The notes beneath the pieces were generated by a model. That model was not told the origin of the DNA and did no database searches. It was given only the letters and a program-made list of their open reading frames with translations. Of a stretch of 64,000 nucleotides of DNA, positions 41,991 to 52,916 are shown one piece after another; within the stretch, counting starts at the first letter, position 1; each line of letters opens with the position of its first letter. Origin of the DNA: Litomosoides sigmodontis (Eukaryota > Nematoda > Chromadorea > Rhabditida > Onchocercidae); the NCBI GenBank assembly GCA_963070105.1, contig OY718803.1, positions 10,087,823 to 10,151,822 on the forward strand. Reading direction: 5' to 3'. The position numbers and the translations under genes are program-made.

Positions 41991-44900
41991 TTAACATCTT
42001 CTTACATAGCACTGATTAGCAATGCCACGAAAAAATGTCGTCTCAGAGATCTCTTCCCAGAATTCAATAGTTTCATTTTGTGGCGATAAGCCCTCTACTT
42101 TCACATTATTTTTAATTGCACATATCTTATCAGATTTTTCCGATGGAATTTCGGGAAGCGAAATAGATTCAGAAGTTAAGTCGGTTTTCTCGTCGTCCGA
42201 AATCCAACTACTGTTTAATTTAGATGCACTTATGCTGTTCTCCTCATCGCTGCTCCGTAAATCAGTGGTACTTTCTTGGTCAGTGTCAATTTCATCTATC
42301 GCTGTCTCGTTGGCTGCTTCACTACGTTTTTCATTTAAATTTGATTTAATGAATGACTCGTGAAGTTTCACATTTCTGGCAGAAGTAGGCGACGTAGTAG
42401 CAGTTGCGATTAGCTTCATTGGCGCGGAGTGGTCGATTTGTTTTTTAGTTTCCTGAATGTTTGGAAAATTTCAATTTTCAACTTCTACTGCTGATGCTTC
42501 TCATTGTAGCTTAAACGATAATAGCTTATTTAGCAGAAATTGCTTAAATTTAAACTAGTTTTATAGTTTATTAAACGGGAAAAAATACTCGAAATAATTT
42601 ATGCAATCTAACAGTTTCATCTATTACCATTTCCGGTGGAGTGGTCTTGAAGGATTCCATTGACGTTGACCAATCTGATTCATCCACCTGCTTCTTGGTA
42701 GCTTGCTCTGCACGCTGTAATTTCTTCTATTGCAATTATTTCGATAAGCCATTGAGTTCATAAAAATTTACAATGCACTGAATTTTTCCTTCTTTTTGAA
42801 ATTTGAAATCTCATTGCTAAAGTGCATTTCATGAAACTTCAATGGAATAATCACTAATTTATGATCGAAGGGTGAATTGTGACGTTCAGCGAGAAAGTAC
42901 GATGCATTGAAGGATATCGGTGAGCTCGATGGTATTGCGCAATTCCTCGTTGAATCACTTCTCTCCTTCTTCCACGCAAAATCAGATGAAACATCCGAGC
43001 TTGAAGTCGTTTCGTTAGCTAATGCTTTTTCTGCTCTCTGCAATATTATTATTATTATTATTATTTTTACTAATTGTTATTATTATTGTTGTGTTGTTGT
43101 TGTTGCTTCCACGCTAACATTGCTATGCAAATTTTTGCAATCAATGGGTAAATTTAAGAGGTTGTAAAAAAACACTTGCTTAACACTCGGATTACCTCAC
43201 TTATTGACACTTGCAATGATTCCTTTTGAGGTGCCGAAAACTTCTGCTTAGATTTACCACCAATTTCTGATTTCGCAATAGCTTCGAAAGCACTCTTTTT
43301 GATTTCTCTCCCTCTATTAGTGGTAGCATTAATTGTCATCTTCGGTATTGCTTTCAATATCACCTGATCTTCACCTTTAGCATTTACAGCATCATAATTC
43401 TTCTTCTAAAACTAGTAAAAATTTCATGTAGTTAATTTTTAAATTTAGTTGTAAGTTTAGCTTTCAACAAGAATTTTCAGTGAACTGCCATTTCGTGTTT
43501 CTTCACATATAATAAGCAAAATTTCACGTAACCTCTGATATATTGCAACACGGAATCGTTGGATCAAATTTTTGCTGTGTTGTTAAACACCTGGCACTTT
43601 TCTTGCCATTTTCATTGATCGGAAAGGATGGCTTATGATGTTCAGAATAACGAAGAAGTTCTTGTAGTTGAAAAATTTGAAACTGTAAGCTGAAGAGAAA
43701 AAGAGAGTTAGAGAAATATTTTTTAGCTAATAAAATGTACGATTGAAAAATTTCATTTGTATTAATTTGAACAAAAGAAAAAAAACGATAAATTTGAATT
43801 CATTTCTCGATATTATTAAAATACTTACTGATGCTTTGTATCATTCAATTGCCAACATTCAGCATCATAAAAATCGACAGCTTTTTGAAGATCACTCATG
43901 CGAATTTCAGTTTCACTAATTTGTGCTCTCAACGACTCATAACTTTTCATCTGAGAGTACAATGCTTGGCGCAATTCGATTCGTTTCAACACAAATTTTT
44001 CCGCCACAGTCCGATACTTTTCTTCCTCGACGATTTCCAGCTGAAATTAATCGACTAGCAATTGAATGCTTAAAAATTAGCTATGAAATAAATTTTTCCC
44101 GCAACGAATGAATGAATGAATGAGTGAACCTGAAGAGCTTTTCGTTCCACAGCAGCTGTTGCTGTTAAAATATCAAATAATTCGCGATTTACAAATGCCA
44201 TTTCGTCCAGTATTATTGCCCAATTAGCAGCATCGAAATTCTTCAGAAGCTTTTCGTTACTTTTTTTACATGTCAAAGTTCATCGTGAAATTGCTACTCC
44301 TCCCACGATTATTCAGTGGTATGAAACTAGCAAATAATCATCCGTTAGCTAAGAGTTAACGGGAATTTTAATTTTTCAAATCTAATTTTTTTTTTGTGAA
44401 GAAATTATTTTTAATTCTGCTCACATTGGTTCGTAACTCTCATTGATACATTCATTTACAATTGTGCAAAATATTTCTTCTAGATTGAAAACTAGTTAAG
44501 AAAGGCTAGAAAGACCTGTTCAGAAATTAATTTTGAAATTTTTGTTAACTGCTCCGAATAGCGCTTTTTTCGACGCTCGATTTCTGCATTAGATGTTTCG
44601 CAATTAATGCATAAAACGTCCAACTCCTTGAGCCTAAATAATCATCAAGTATTTTTCAAACTATTTCCAATGCTCACTGATTAAGTGATGTGCGAAAGTT
44701 TGGCTGGCCTTCAAAATAGATTGGGTCGAAAGTTTCAATAAATACTAAACGATCAATTGATTCTGCTAGATTTTTAAACGGTTTTTCGAAAATTTCGATT
44801 AAAAAAGATCAAGGATGAAGAAGGAGGCAAATGTAAAATTTTCATTTTTGTATTTACCTTTGCTGAAAATGATGAATATCGATTTTCAATTGGCAATTTT

Positions 44901-45225
44901 CGGCATTAGTCTCTTGCCAGATATTCATTTCAGTAACAATTTGCTCCTTAAGTGTTCGTATCACTCCAGCAAGATGCTTTGCTACAGCGCATGCTTGAAC
45001 TTTACTGATTTCGGTTGCTGCGGCTAAAATTCAAATCACCGATAGTTTAAAATCAAATTTAAATTAGGGAAATTTTTACAAATTGATTATTGCACATATA
45101 AAAAAAATCAAAAAATTATAAGAGGAAAATGACATTTGCAACAATTATGATTAATTTCAAAAAAGTAAAAAAAAAAATTACTTTTTTTTAGAACTGAACA
45201 ATTCACCTACATTGCTCAGCAACAT
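41991..45225 (-). CDS. Coiled-coil protein with acidic Ser-rich tail (577 residues)
   Basis: Ten exons close perfectly in phase: 45225-45207, 45023-44858, 44633-44516, 44249-44130, 44040-43829, 43689-43533, 43405-43196, 43037-42855, 42714-42628 and 42452-41991. The first exon codes only MLLSNV plus one base, with an in-frame TGA 15 bases upstream of the ATG. Residues 1 to about 265 are long amphipathic helices typical of coiled coil (LKEQIVTEMN, ERRKKRYSEQL, LEIVEEEKYR, QISETEIRMSDLQK). After about residue 300 the protein becomes low-complexity and Lys/Ser-rich, then acidic (IDEIDTDQEST, SSDEEN). Two adjacent exons begin RAE (RAEKALANE, RAEQATKKQ), suggesting exon duplication. Such an architecture suits a nuclear, chromosomal or cytoskeletal scaffold, but no family is recognised. 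It is transcribed divergently from GCNA. Confidence 0.82.
43400..43605. repeat. Source copy of a 206-bp duplicated fragment
   Basis: It spans part of exon 6, all of the intron between exons 6 and 7, and the first six bases of exon 7 of the coiled-coil gene. It matches 45807-46012 in the same orientation, with seven substitutions and no gaps by eye. Confidence 0.95.
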
Positions 45226-45511
45226 TAGCGAAGTGCATCAATGCAACCGTTTGAGAAGGATGAAATTGCCAGAAATGACCAATTTTTTTTTATTTGATCA
45301 AAACGCTATTTTTTTGTTTCATCCATTTAGAATTCAAAAATTAGCATAATCGGCTAAATCTGTTGAATTTAAATTTATCGAATTTTTCATGCGTGATATA
45401 AGCAAATTTCGAAATTTTTAATGTTTTTAGCAGGAAGAAATTAGCATAAACTTGATGTTTCGCTGGAACTTCGTGACGTATTGAAACGTAAGAGGTGAAG
45501 GAGAGAGACTG

Positions 45512-45519
45512 CTTTTATA
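45512..45519 (-). promoter_or_regulatory. TATA box, probably for the coiled-coil gene
   Basis: TATAAAAG on the minus strand, 287 bp upstream of the ATG. The distance leaves room for a 5' UTR exon or outron. Confidence 0.4.
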
Positions 45520-45640
45520 CATTGCTGCACTTTCGCTGCGGGAAGTGAGGCGGGAAGGATGAATTTAAAAATGAATTGGACATTAAAGGATGGAAGTTGT
45601 GAGTTGGTAGAGTTTGATGGCTGATGGATGGTGTGACGTT

Positions 45641-45728
45641 TGTCTAGACGTTTGTTCTTCTAAACGTTTCTTTGTTCCTCTAGACGTTTGTTTCTCCAGG
45701 CGTTCACTCTTCTAGACGTTTGTTTACA
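45641..45728. repeat. Imperfect repeats of TCTAGACGTTTGTT
   Basis: About five diverged direct copies: GTCTAGACGTTTGTT, CTAAACGTTTCTT, CTCTAGACGTTTGTT, CCAGGCGTTCACT and TCTAGACGTTTGTT. They are spaced 17-22 bp apart in the divergent promoter region and may be a decayed minisatellite or a set of binding sites. Confidence 0.7.
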
Positions 45729-45782
45729 ACGATAGGCGAGTGTTTGTTGCATAGATTGATTATGTTGGTGATAGATCGATTG

Positions 45783-46034
45783 TGTGCTATCCGTGATAAC
45801 TGATGACTTCTTCTAAAACTAGTAAAAATTTCACGTAGTTAATTTTTAAATTTAGTTATAAGTTTAGCTTTCAACAAGAATTTTCAGTGAACTGCCATTT
45901 CGTGTTTTTTCACATATAATAAGCAAAATTTCACGTAACCTCTGATATCTTGCAACACGGAATCGTTGGATCAGATTTTTGCTGTGTTGTTAAGCACCTA
46001 GCACTTTTCTTGTGATATCCGTGATAACTGATGA
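45783..46034. repeat. Inserted 206-bp gene fragment flanked by a direct duplication
   Basis: Positions 45807-46012 copy 43400-43605 of the coiled-coil gene (199 of 206 identical by eye), intron included. The left flank at 45783-45806 and the right flank at 46011-46034 share 24 bp with one mismatch, 19 bp of it perfect (TATCCGTGATAACTGATGA). The right flank overlaps the last two bases of the copy. The structure is that of a templated insertion at a staggered break. Its right edge is 10 bp from the first candidate GCNA ATG. Confidence 0.92.
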
Positions 46035-46044
46035 TGATAATGAT

Positions 46045-49000
46045 ATGCTAATGTTAACGTATTCAAGTGATACTAACATGTCGCAGTATCGACGAATTAT
46101 TATTGATGAATCGTCAAGCGATGATAATGCTGATAGTGAAGATGTTGATGAGGCAGGAGAGAGCGTCAACGAAAGCGATGAAAGTAGCGATACTAATATA
46201 CAGTAAGTTTCTGACAGTGATAGGAAGATAAGTTTTTTTTTTTTAATAATATTCTTATATTTTAATGTGTAATTTGAAAAAAAGGTTACTAAATTTACAT
46301 AGATTTTAAATATTTCGAAGTTAGTCAGATTCGCTAATTTTTGTAATTCAAAGCGAAGATTTAAAAAAATCATAGACTGAGAATCTAGTTCTATTTATTG
46401 AGATAAATTATTAGCAATTTCTAATTTTTACTCTGACAAGTAGCAACGAGTAGCTAATACAGTGGATGAAAATGTTGAATGTTAAATCATGTGGTAAAAT
46501 TCAAATTGCCTTACAGATAATATTTTCATTTCTGATAACAATTTTGTTTTAATCAAAACTGATAGAAATGTAAGCTGTCTGTTGGAAACGCTAAATTTAA
46601 CAAAACGAAACACATACGGATATCGAGTTGATCGTACGGATGACGAAGAAACAAGCATTGATGAGGATACTTACCTGGAAGATAGCTTCGTTATTAAGGA
46701 TTATACTTCTGAAGGTCTCCATTCACACAGTTTTTAACATGTTCGTGCTTAAATCAAGCCTAGTGGTAATTGTCATGCTGAAATTGGAATATAACTGCTA
46801 ATATTTCAGAGAGTTTTCCAAACACATTGAGCGATAATCAATCTTTCGAAGAAAAAAGGAGCATCCGAAAGCGACAACGGCGTAAAACAATACAAAAAGA
46901 GGCAGACAAGGTTTTGGTTTTAAAAAAGAATATTTGAAAATACTTTTTTTATTTTTACCGGTCCAAGTACCTTATTTAAATTATTTCCATAATCGTAACT
47001 TGTTTTCAGGGAACTTCGGAAATTTCGTCATTTTTTAGAAATGATCTTCTGGGTGTATCCATTGATGACAAAAATGTATCAACTCTACTTGAACTGTACC
47101 CCGAATTAAAGGAGAACACAAATCTTAAGGAGTAATTTTTGATAATCTTTTTAAACCAATACAATGCTACATTGCAAGAATCAAGCATGAAATTGAGCTA
47201 AAGTACAGCCTAATAGTTTAGTGGCACAATCGAGTTATGTGTGGCAGCTCCTAAATAGTTTTTTCGAATGATCTTCAGTGGTTTGGTAAATGTATTACTG
47301 AAATCTATTCGAGAGATAGAGATTACAGCTAAGACAAACAGTAAAAAAAGGTCTAAAACTGTTAGGTAAATATTTTATTATGAGTTCCTTCGGTTTGTTT
47401 TTCAGAAATCCGTCGAAAACTGGCAGTACCGAAACACGTGGTGAATCTGCCGAAATCGATGAGGATGGTGATGAGAAATTTGAAAAATGTACGTTAAAGC
47501 ATACTTCTATAAATCACCAAAGCATATTTCCATGCATCCTTCTCTTAGAGTTTGAGCAACTCGCAAATGTTTCAAAAATTTGCATATCGATTAGCGAATG
47601 GTCAAGCGTGAGTGGCATTTATACTGATGCAGTGATTCGGGCTTCTCGCTTGTAACCTATTAGTAAGGACGATGTAAATGTCTCCGTTCCTTGTTTTGAC
47701 ATGAAATTTTATAAATTTCCAATTTCCAGACTTGGAAGAAATTAAAACCCAATCATCTTTTACAAAAGCTTACGAGTTACGCGATTTAAATGAGTAAGTA
47801 TTTTTAAACTATATACTTTCACGTCTTTTGCTATTTTTCTTGAGATCGTTTTCGATACAAAACAAAGTCTTGCTTATTATGATAAAAATAATTATTTTTG
47901 GTTTCAATTATCGTAGTTACATTTTTTTCTAATTCTCCTCTTCATGACTTAAATATTTAATGAAAAATATTTCGATGCGGAATGCGCACGACATGTATTG
48001 AAATGCGGTTCAAAGTTACAAACACTTTTCATCAGTACTAGTCTACAATAGTCAAAATTACTGCTGATGAGTTGGAATGATGCAGTTGCGAGAATAACCT
48101 TTTCAATGAGCCAGTGTTCCAGGTTTATCATGACTGACAGCGAATCCATTATTGAATGCAGTTCTGACTGCGAATCTAACTTAAGTGATAAATCTGACGA
48201 TGTGCAACTGATTGGTGAAGTACGGAAAAGTACTGGGGATGAAAAAATTCGACATCATAACACTCAAAAAAATACTAGTGGTGAGCACGCAGCGCACTGG
48301 CATCATCCGGTGACAGAAAGTAATATTTCAATGCATAGATTTATAAAACTTATGAAAATTTATCTATAATATATGATTGTGAGCAAAATAGTATTCACGA
48401 GCTTCCAAAAAAACTGCCATAATAGAATGTCTATCTCAAAATGTTTAAATTTTTTCAGAGGAAATCAAAGGAGAAGAGCATGCTAACTTATGGTTAGGAC
48501 CACAAAGTGCACCAATCGTTAAAGGAAAAGTGAGTTTACCTTTTTTCCACAATAACTTAATTTAAAATAGAAACATCGAGCAAGTAATTACAGACCAGAG
48601 ATGACGATGAGATTTTTCTCCTGGCTCTTTCACAGAATGGACCAGCAGACCAGAATGCTCAAAAGTACACTACAGCTAAATTTCCACGGGTTAGAGAAAA
48701 ACTTACAGCGAAGTTGTTTGATTTATACAGAAGACGCTGCTTCGAAAGTAAGGTGTGGTTTGCTAAATTTTGGTTTTTTTTCACTGATCAGAGTGTTTGT
48801 TACAGTGCACAGCGCAAGAATTTCAAAATTTTTAATTTAATGAATTAAATTTAGATGAAGGTAACTTATGTATTTTTTAATTTGTGAAATTTTAGTTAGA
48901 TCCAAATATGGTGCTGGAGTGGAATGCACGTTTACGACTGACTGCTGGTCGCTGCCGTTGCAAACCGAACGGTACAGCAGACGTCGAGCTTTCGACTAAA

Positions 49001-50444
49001 GTTTGTGACAGTCCTGGTGAGTCGTTGATAGCTTTTCTGTTCAAAGTATATCAAAATTTTAATTTCACATGCGAAGTAAGTTCATATTTAATCTTAGGAT
49101 CTTGCAAGGATTAATTTTGAAGCACATGAATTAGCGTCCATATTTCTTCGTATTAATAGTAGTTCCAATTTAAAGCTCGAAGACAACGATTAAATATTGA
49201 TTATAGGTAGGTAAACAGAAAATAATGCAGCGTAGGGAGCAATAAAAGGATTAGCTTGAAATATTTCTAAAAGAGATTTACAAATGATGCGAATTTGATT
49301 GCAGAACGGTTGCGTGATACACTGTTACATGAATTGTGTCATGCTGCAGTTTGGGTCATCGATCGTATCCATAAGGGTGGTCATGGATCAGCATGGAAAT
49401 ACTGGTAATTTAATAGCGGAATAATACTACACTTGTTTATCATTGCTTTATACTTTTACTGGCATAGCTATTTCACACAATAATTTTTGATTTTTAATTC
49501 CAGTTTTTGATAAAATTGAAATGAAGTTGAAAAACATTCTATCGCCTGCTAAACGCGTGCATATATCAGCAATTTACAACTTATTGTGAGGCACGAATTG
49601 CGGACTTTGCATTTTAAAGTGATAAAAATTGCTTGATGACATGTGAAATATATCACTGAAAGGCGAATAAACAATTTACAAAAGTAGGCATATGTTTGAA
49701 TACCTGTGATGTCCATGTCAATTTTATTTCAGAATTATTGCTTATAATTTTCAGGGTATATAAATGTCGAAAAGTCTTCCCATCCTTACCGCTTATTGAA
49801 CGATGTCACAATTACACAGTTGATGCGAAATATTTATACATTTGCGATAATTGTGGACAGACGTTAGTCTTTTTCGCATTATTTTTGCAAGGATTAAAGC
49901 AAGCCACTTTACATCTAGGAAAGAAGCTCATGTAGAAGTGACGCGACTCGATTCTTTATTCTTCTGACATTACTCATATGATATAATGTTTAATTAATAT
50001 TAAGGATCAAGCGCCATTCGAAATCTCTTGATACTGATCGTAAAATTTGTGGCATTTGTCAAGGACACTTCGTCCTGAGATCACGGGATGGGAAGGAATT
50101 ATCGACGAAGACAGTGAGCACATTTGCACAGTTTGTTAAGGAAAACTACAACAGAGAACGGAAACCTGGTATGAAGCCCGCAGAAATCATGAAAATCCTA
50201 TCGCTACGTTTCAAACAGGCAATATTTTGGACAAAATTATATATAGTTAAGCTTCCAGAGGGAAAATATATAACACTCAAAGCTGCAACGTACCTTTTTT
50301 CTAGATGCAAGAGAACTTTCTCCAATAATCCTTTATCATTAATGATGCATTACCTAAATTTGCTGATATCTCTACTTGTTGCTAAAAATGTTACAGGAGA
50401 AGGAAATGGCTTCCCAAATGAAAGAGATCATTACGATTGAATAA
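46045..50444 (+). CDS. gcna-1: GCNA, germline SprT-like DNA-protein crosslink protease
   Basis: Fourteen exons close in phase: 46045-46202, 46566-46714, 46810-46910, 47010-47131, 47406-47488, 47730-47793, 48123-48280, 48459-48529, 48594-48752, 48896-49016, 49305-49404, 49755-49862, 50005-50218 and 50397-50444. This gives 551 residues from the first ATG (540 from 46078). Residues 1 to about 300 are acidic and disordered (DESSSDDNADSEDVDEAGES). The SprT-like domain follows, with HELCH near residues 404-408 (two zinc His and the catalytic Glu) and the third ligand in GGHGSAW. A zinc ribbon comes next (CHN, ICDNCGQT, KICGICQG), then an HMG-like helix (STFAQFVKENYNRERKPG). GCNA protects germline genomes by acting on DNA-protein crosslinks, notably of topoisomerase II. 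The last intron appears to be GC-AG; reading through it instead gives a Leu-rich tail ending at 50440. Confidence 0.92.
50219..50396 (+). other. Probable GC-AG intron of GCNA
   Basis: The junction is CAG|GCAATA ... TTACAG|GAG. Removing it leaves frame 0 and a short charged tail EKEMASQMKEIITIE followed by TAA. No GT donor near the end of the conserved helix gives an equivalent result. The intron happens to lack in-frame stops until 50440. Confidence 0.6.
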
Positions 50445-50889
50445 CAATGAGAAAAATGCCTCAACTTTTAATAATTCTTCTGTTTCTGTTATCGTTTTTT
50501 TAGTATTTACAGTTAACTTCCCACTTTGTTAATATGAAAATTTTGAATCTTGTACACTTATTCTAATTTCAAAAATTTTAGAGCTTATAAAACCGTTTGA
50601 GATAATGTGATTGTCATGGTAATTTCAAAGCCAATAGAAACGGGACGGGAGAAATTATTCTTTTTTGAGTCCTAAAAAGGACGGATATAATATGCCTAAA
50701 TATTTAAACTTCTACAGAGCTAAATCCAGTAACACTTGAAATGCCTTACTGACTTCATGTTCCTGAATTACGCCAAAATAATCCCTGAACACTGTAAGTT
50801 AAATGTTTTAGCATATACTGGTTATATTTTTCGTGATCATATTGCAATCTGTATGTATGAAAGTTTGGGAAATATCATATTTTATTAAA
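50445..50889. other. Intergenic between convergent GCNA and MRPL15
   Basis: 445 bp of non-coding DNA serving as 3' UTRs of both genes. No other feature is seen. Confidence 0.7.
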
Positions 50890-52463
50890 TCATGAATGTA
50901 TAAAATCACTCTTTCGCATTGATGTTGATGAAAAAGTGGTAGCATAAGAGTGGTCGGAAACAAAACTTTCTCTTGCATTAGCATTAATTCCATAATACTT
51001 TTGGAGGACAGGGTGTGCCGGCGCGAAACATTTCTTATCTTTCAGGCTAATTATTGAGCCAGATGGAATTCCGAAAAATACTTGGTCAGGCCTTTTTTCT
51101 TCCCACTGTTCTTGGACAGGTTTCCTTTCGTATCCCATAATTTGAGCTAGATCCTCCTCAGCCTTAATTAGATCTTCTGAATTAGCTAAGTAGCCGCGAC
51201 GTCGAGGGTCGGTGTAAAGTGAAATAAGACTTTCAGGTGGAGCTTTGCGTCGTGGAATAGGCTTCCCTGGAATTAACTGTAATAAAATTTTGATAACACT
51301 GACATTGAAACCAAACCCTTCAATGCGTGGTACAGACTAAGTGCGAAGAGTAAGAATGTGGTTGAAGCCGGTTAGTACACTAAATTGAAATGAAGCTTAC
51401 AATTTTAAACTATTAATTCTTCAAAGTGGAAAAACGGAGAGCTGGGATCTTTTATACCTGACAAAAACCACTTTTCCGGATCAACAGCTGCTTCCAAAGC
51501 TGCCGCATCATAATATGCAACCCTAATTCTACCACCGGCTTTTTCCACGGCCGCGATTGAAGCTTCTGATGCCCACTGTACCTCCAGATTCACAGCAGTT
51601 ACAAAACAGTCAGCACCCTGAAAGAGGTATTCTCGAAGACCGGTATGGTGAATCTCAAAACACCAAAATGATTTCAATGCAGTGTAACTGGATTATTTAA
51701 AATGTAATGATTCAAATTCATATACGAACAACCAGACTACTCAAACTTGTTTTCGTAGCACCAGGGACGACCCACTATTGTAGAAAGAAAATGCATTTTT
51801 TGATCATGGTTTTTTTGGCTTAAACGCAATGCAAAATCTAACTATGTAGAATATTAAAGTTGTTGCTACCTGATCTGTCAATTGCACTCCAAACTGTCTT
51901 AATGAAGGTTTGCAATGGTATCTGCGAGTATTGCAAAGAGCAGTGATATCGATTAACGATGAAGTATCTAACCAACCCAGATCAATTAGTCGTTGCAGCT
52001 CAATCAGCGATAATGGTGGATATTCGCGTCGCAAGCTAGAACGGTGGAGAATCTAAGAATCCATTTTTCCCATAATAAGGAGGGAGTAGCAAATAGGATT
52101 AAAAAACAGAATAAAAAAAGCAAAAAAAAAAACAATGAAGATAAGTAAAAACAAATCAGGGAAAAGTGTCTAAAGTTTGAATCTTGGTAAATATATCTCA
52201 CAAAGGTCAACTTATATACGGTATAAGTGTAAATGCACAGTAAGAGCACAAGATGATTTCAATAAAATAATCAGTTGAAAGTAAAGAAACTGCAGAATGA
52301 CATACTTAATATCACCATTAAAATGTTCTTCACCGGGAAAAAGACGTTGCCATGGCTGATAAAAATTACCCCAAATCCATCCAAGTGGAGGTTTCGCAGC
52401 GTGTTGAAGTTCACCAATGGTATGTCCTGCTTGGTTGTGCAAAGCTGATTTTATTTGACGAGC
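50890..52463 (-). CDS. mrpl-15: Mitochondrial large-subunit ribosomal protein uL15m (partial)
   Basis: Exons 52463-52306, 52035-51870, 51617-51458 and 51266-50890 join in phase. They cover the protein from ARQIKSALHNQAGHTIGEL to the stop (286 residues). Recognisable uL15 stretches are KPPLGWIWGNFYQPWQ, NLRREYPPLSLIELQRLIDL, the VNLEVQWASEASIAAVEK strand-helix segment, GKPIPRRKAPPE and the DPRRRGYLA motif. uL15m binds 16S-like rRNA in the mitochondrial large subunit. The basic N-terminal part and mitochondrial targeting sequence are missing. A TTTAAG acceptor precedes the first known exon, and its partner must lie upstream, most likely in the assembly gap. The last exon uses the second of two possible acceptors (AATTCCAG), the only one that keeps phase. 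Confidence 0.93.
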
Positions 52464-52916
52464 CTTAAACAAACTCTGTTATGGGCTGATCACTTCTGAG
52501 AAAAATGAAAGTTCATTTCCAACTGCTAAATGTAGTAGTACGCATATTTGAACTAAAAAAATTCCTTGCTCAGTTTTTAANNNNNNNNNNNNNNNNNNNN
52601 NNNNNNNNNNNNNNNNNNNNNNNNNNNNNNNNNNNNNNNNNNNNNNNNNNNNNNNNNNNNNNNNNNNNNNNNNNNNNNNNNNNNNNNNNNNNNNNNNNNN
52701 NNNNNNNNNNNNNNNNNNNNNNNNNNNNNNNNNNNNNNNNNNNNNNNNNNNNNNNNNNNNNNNNNNNNNNNNNNNNNNNNGTATAATGTGGTGAATTTCG
52801 TTTGTATTTGCTTGCTTAATTAAAATGTTTTGGTGATAAAGATTGGAATTGATTGCGCATTAACTTTTCTTCTCAGCCTTAATTACTTTATGTCTCTTCT
52901 CTGCTAAAGTAAGCCT
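52464..52916. other. Intergenic with assembly gap
   Basis: This short interval between the MRPL15 5' end and the stop of the mucin-like gene contains 200 Ns. The missing first exon of MRPL15 should be here. Confidence 0.8.
52581..52780. other. Assembly gap of exactly 200 N
   Basis: Run of N with a round length, so probably a fixed-size placeholder and not a measured distance. Confidence 0.99.

Larger units (their letters stand above)
45226..46044. promoter_or_regulatory. Divergent intergenic region between the coiled-coil gene and GCNA
   Basis: 820 bp separates two ATGs on opposite strands. It holds a minus-strand TATAAAAG at 45512-45519, a set of TCTAGACGTTTGTT-like repeats at 45.64-45.73 kb and the inserted 206-bp fragment. 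It may be a bidirectional promoter, which is inference. Confidence 0.5.

Noticed and set aside
50219..50440. Leu-rich C-terminal extension of GCNA read straight through
   Set aside because: It interrupts the expected end of the HMG-like segment, is compositionally intron-like, and an acceptor plus a better tail lie at its end.
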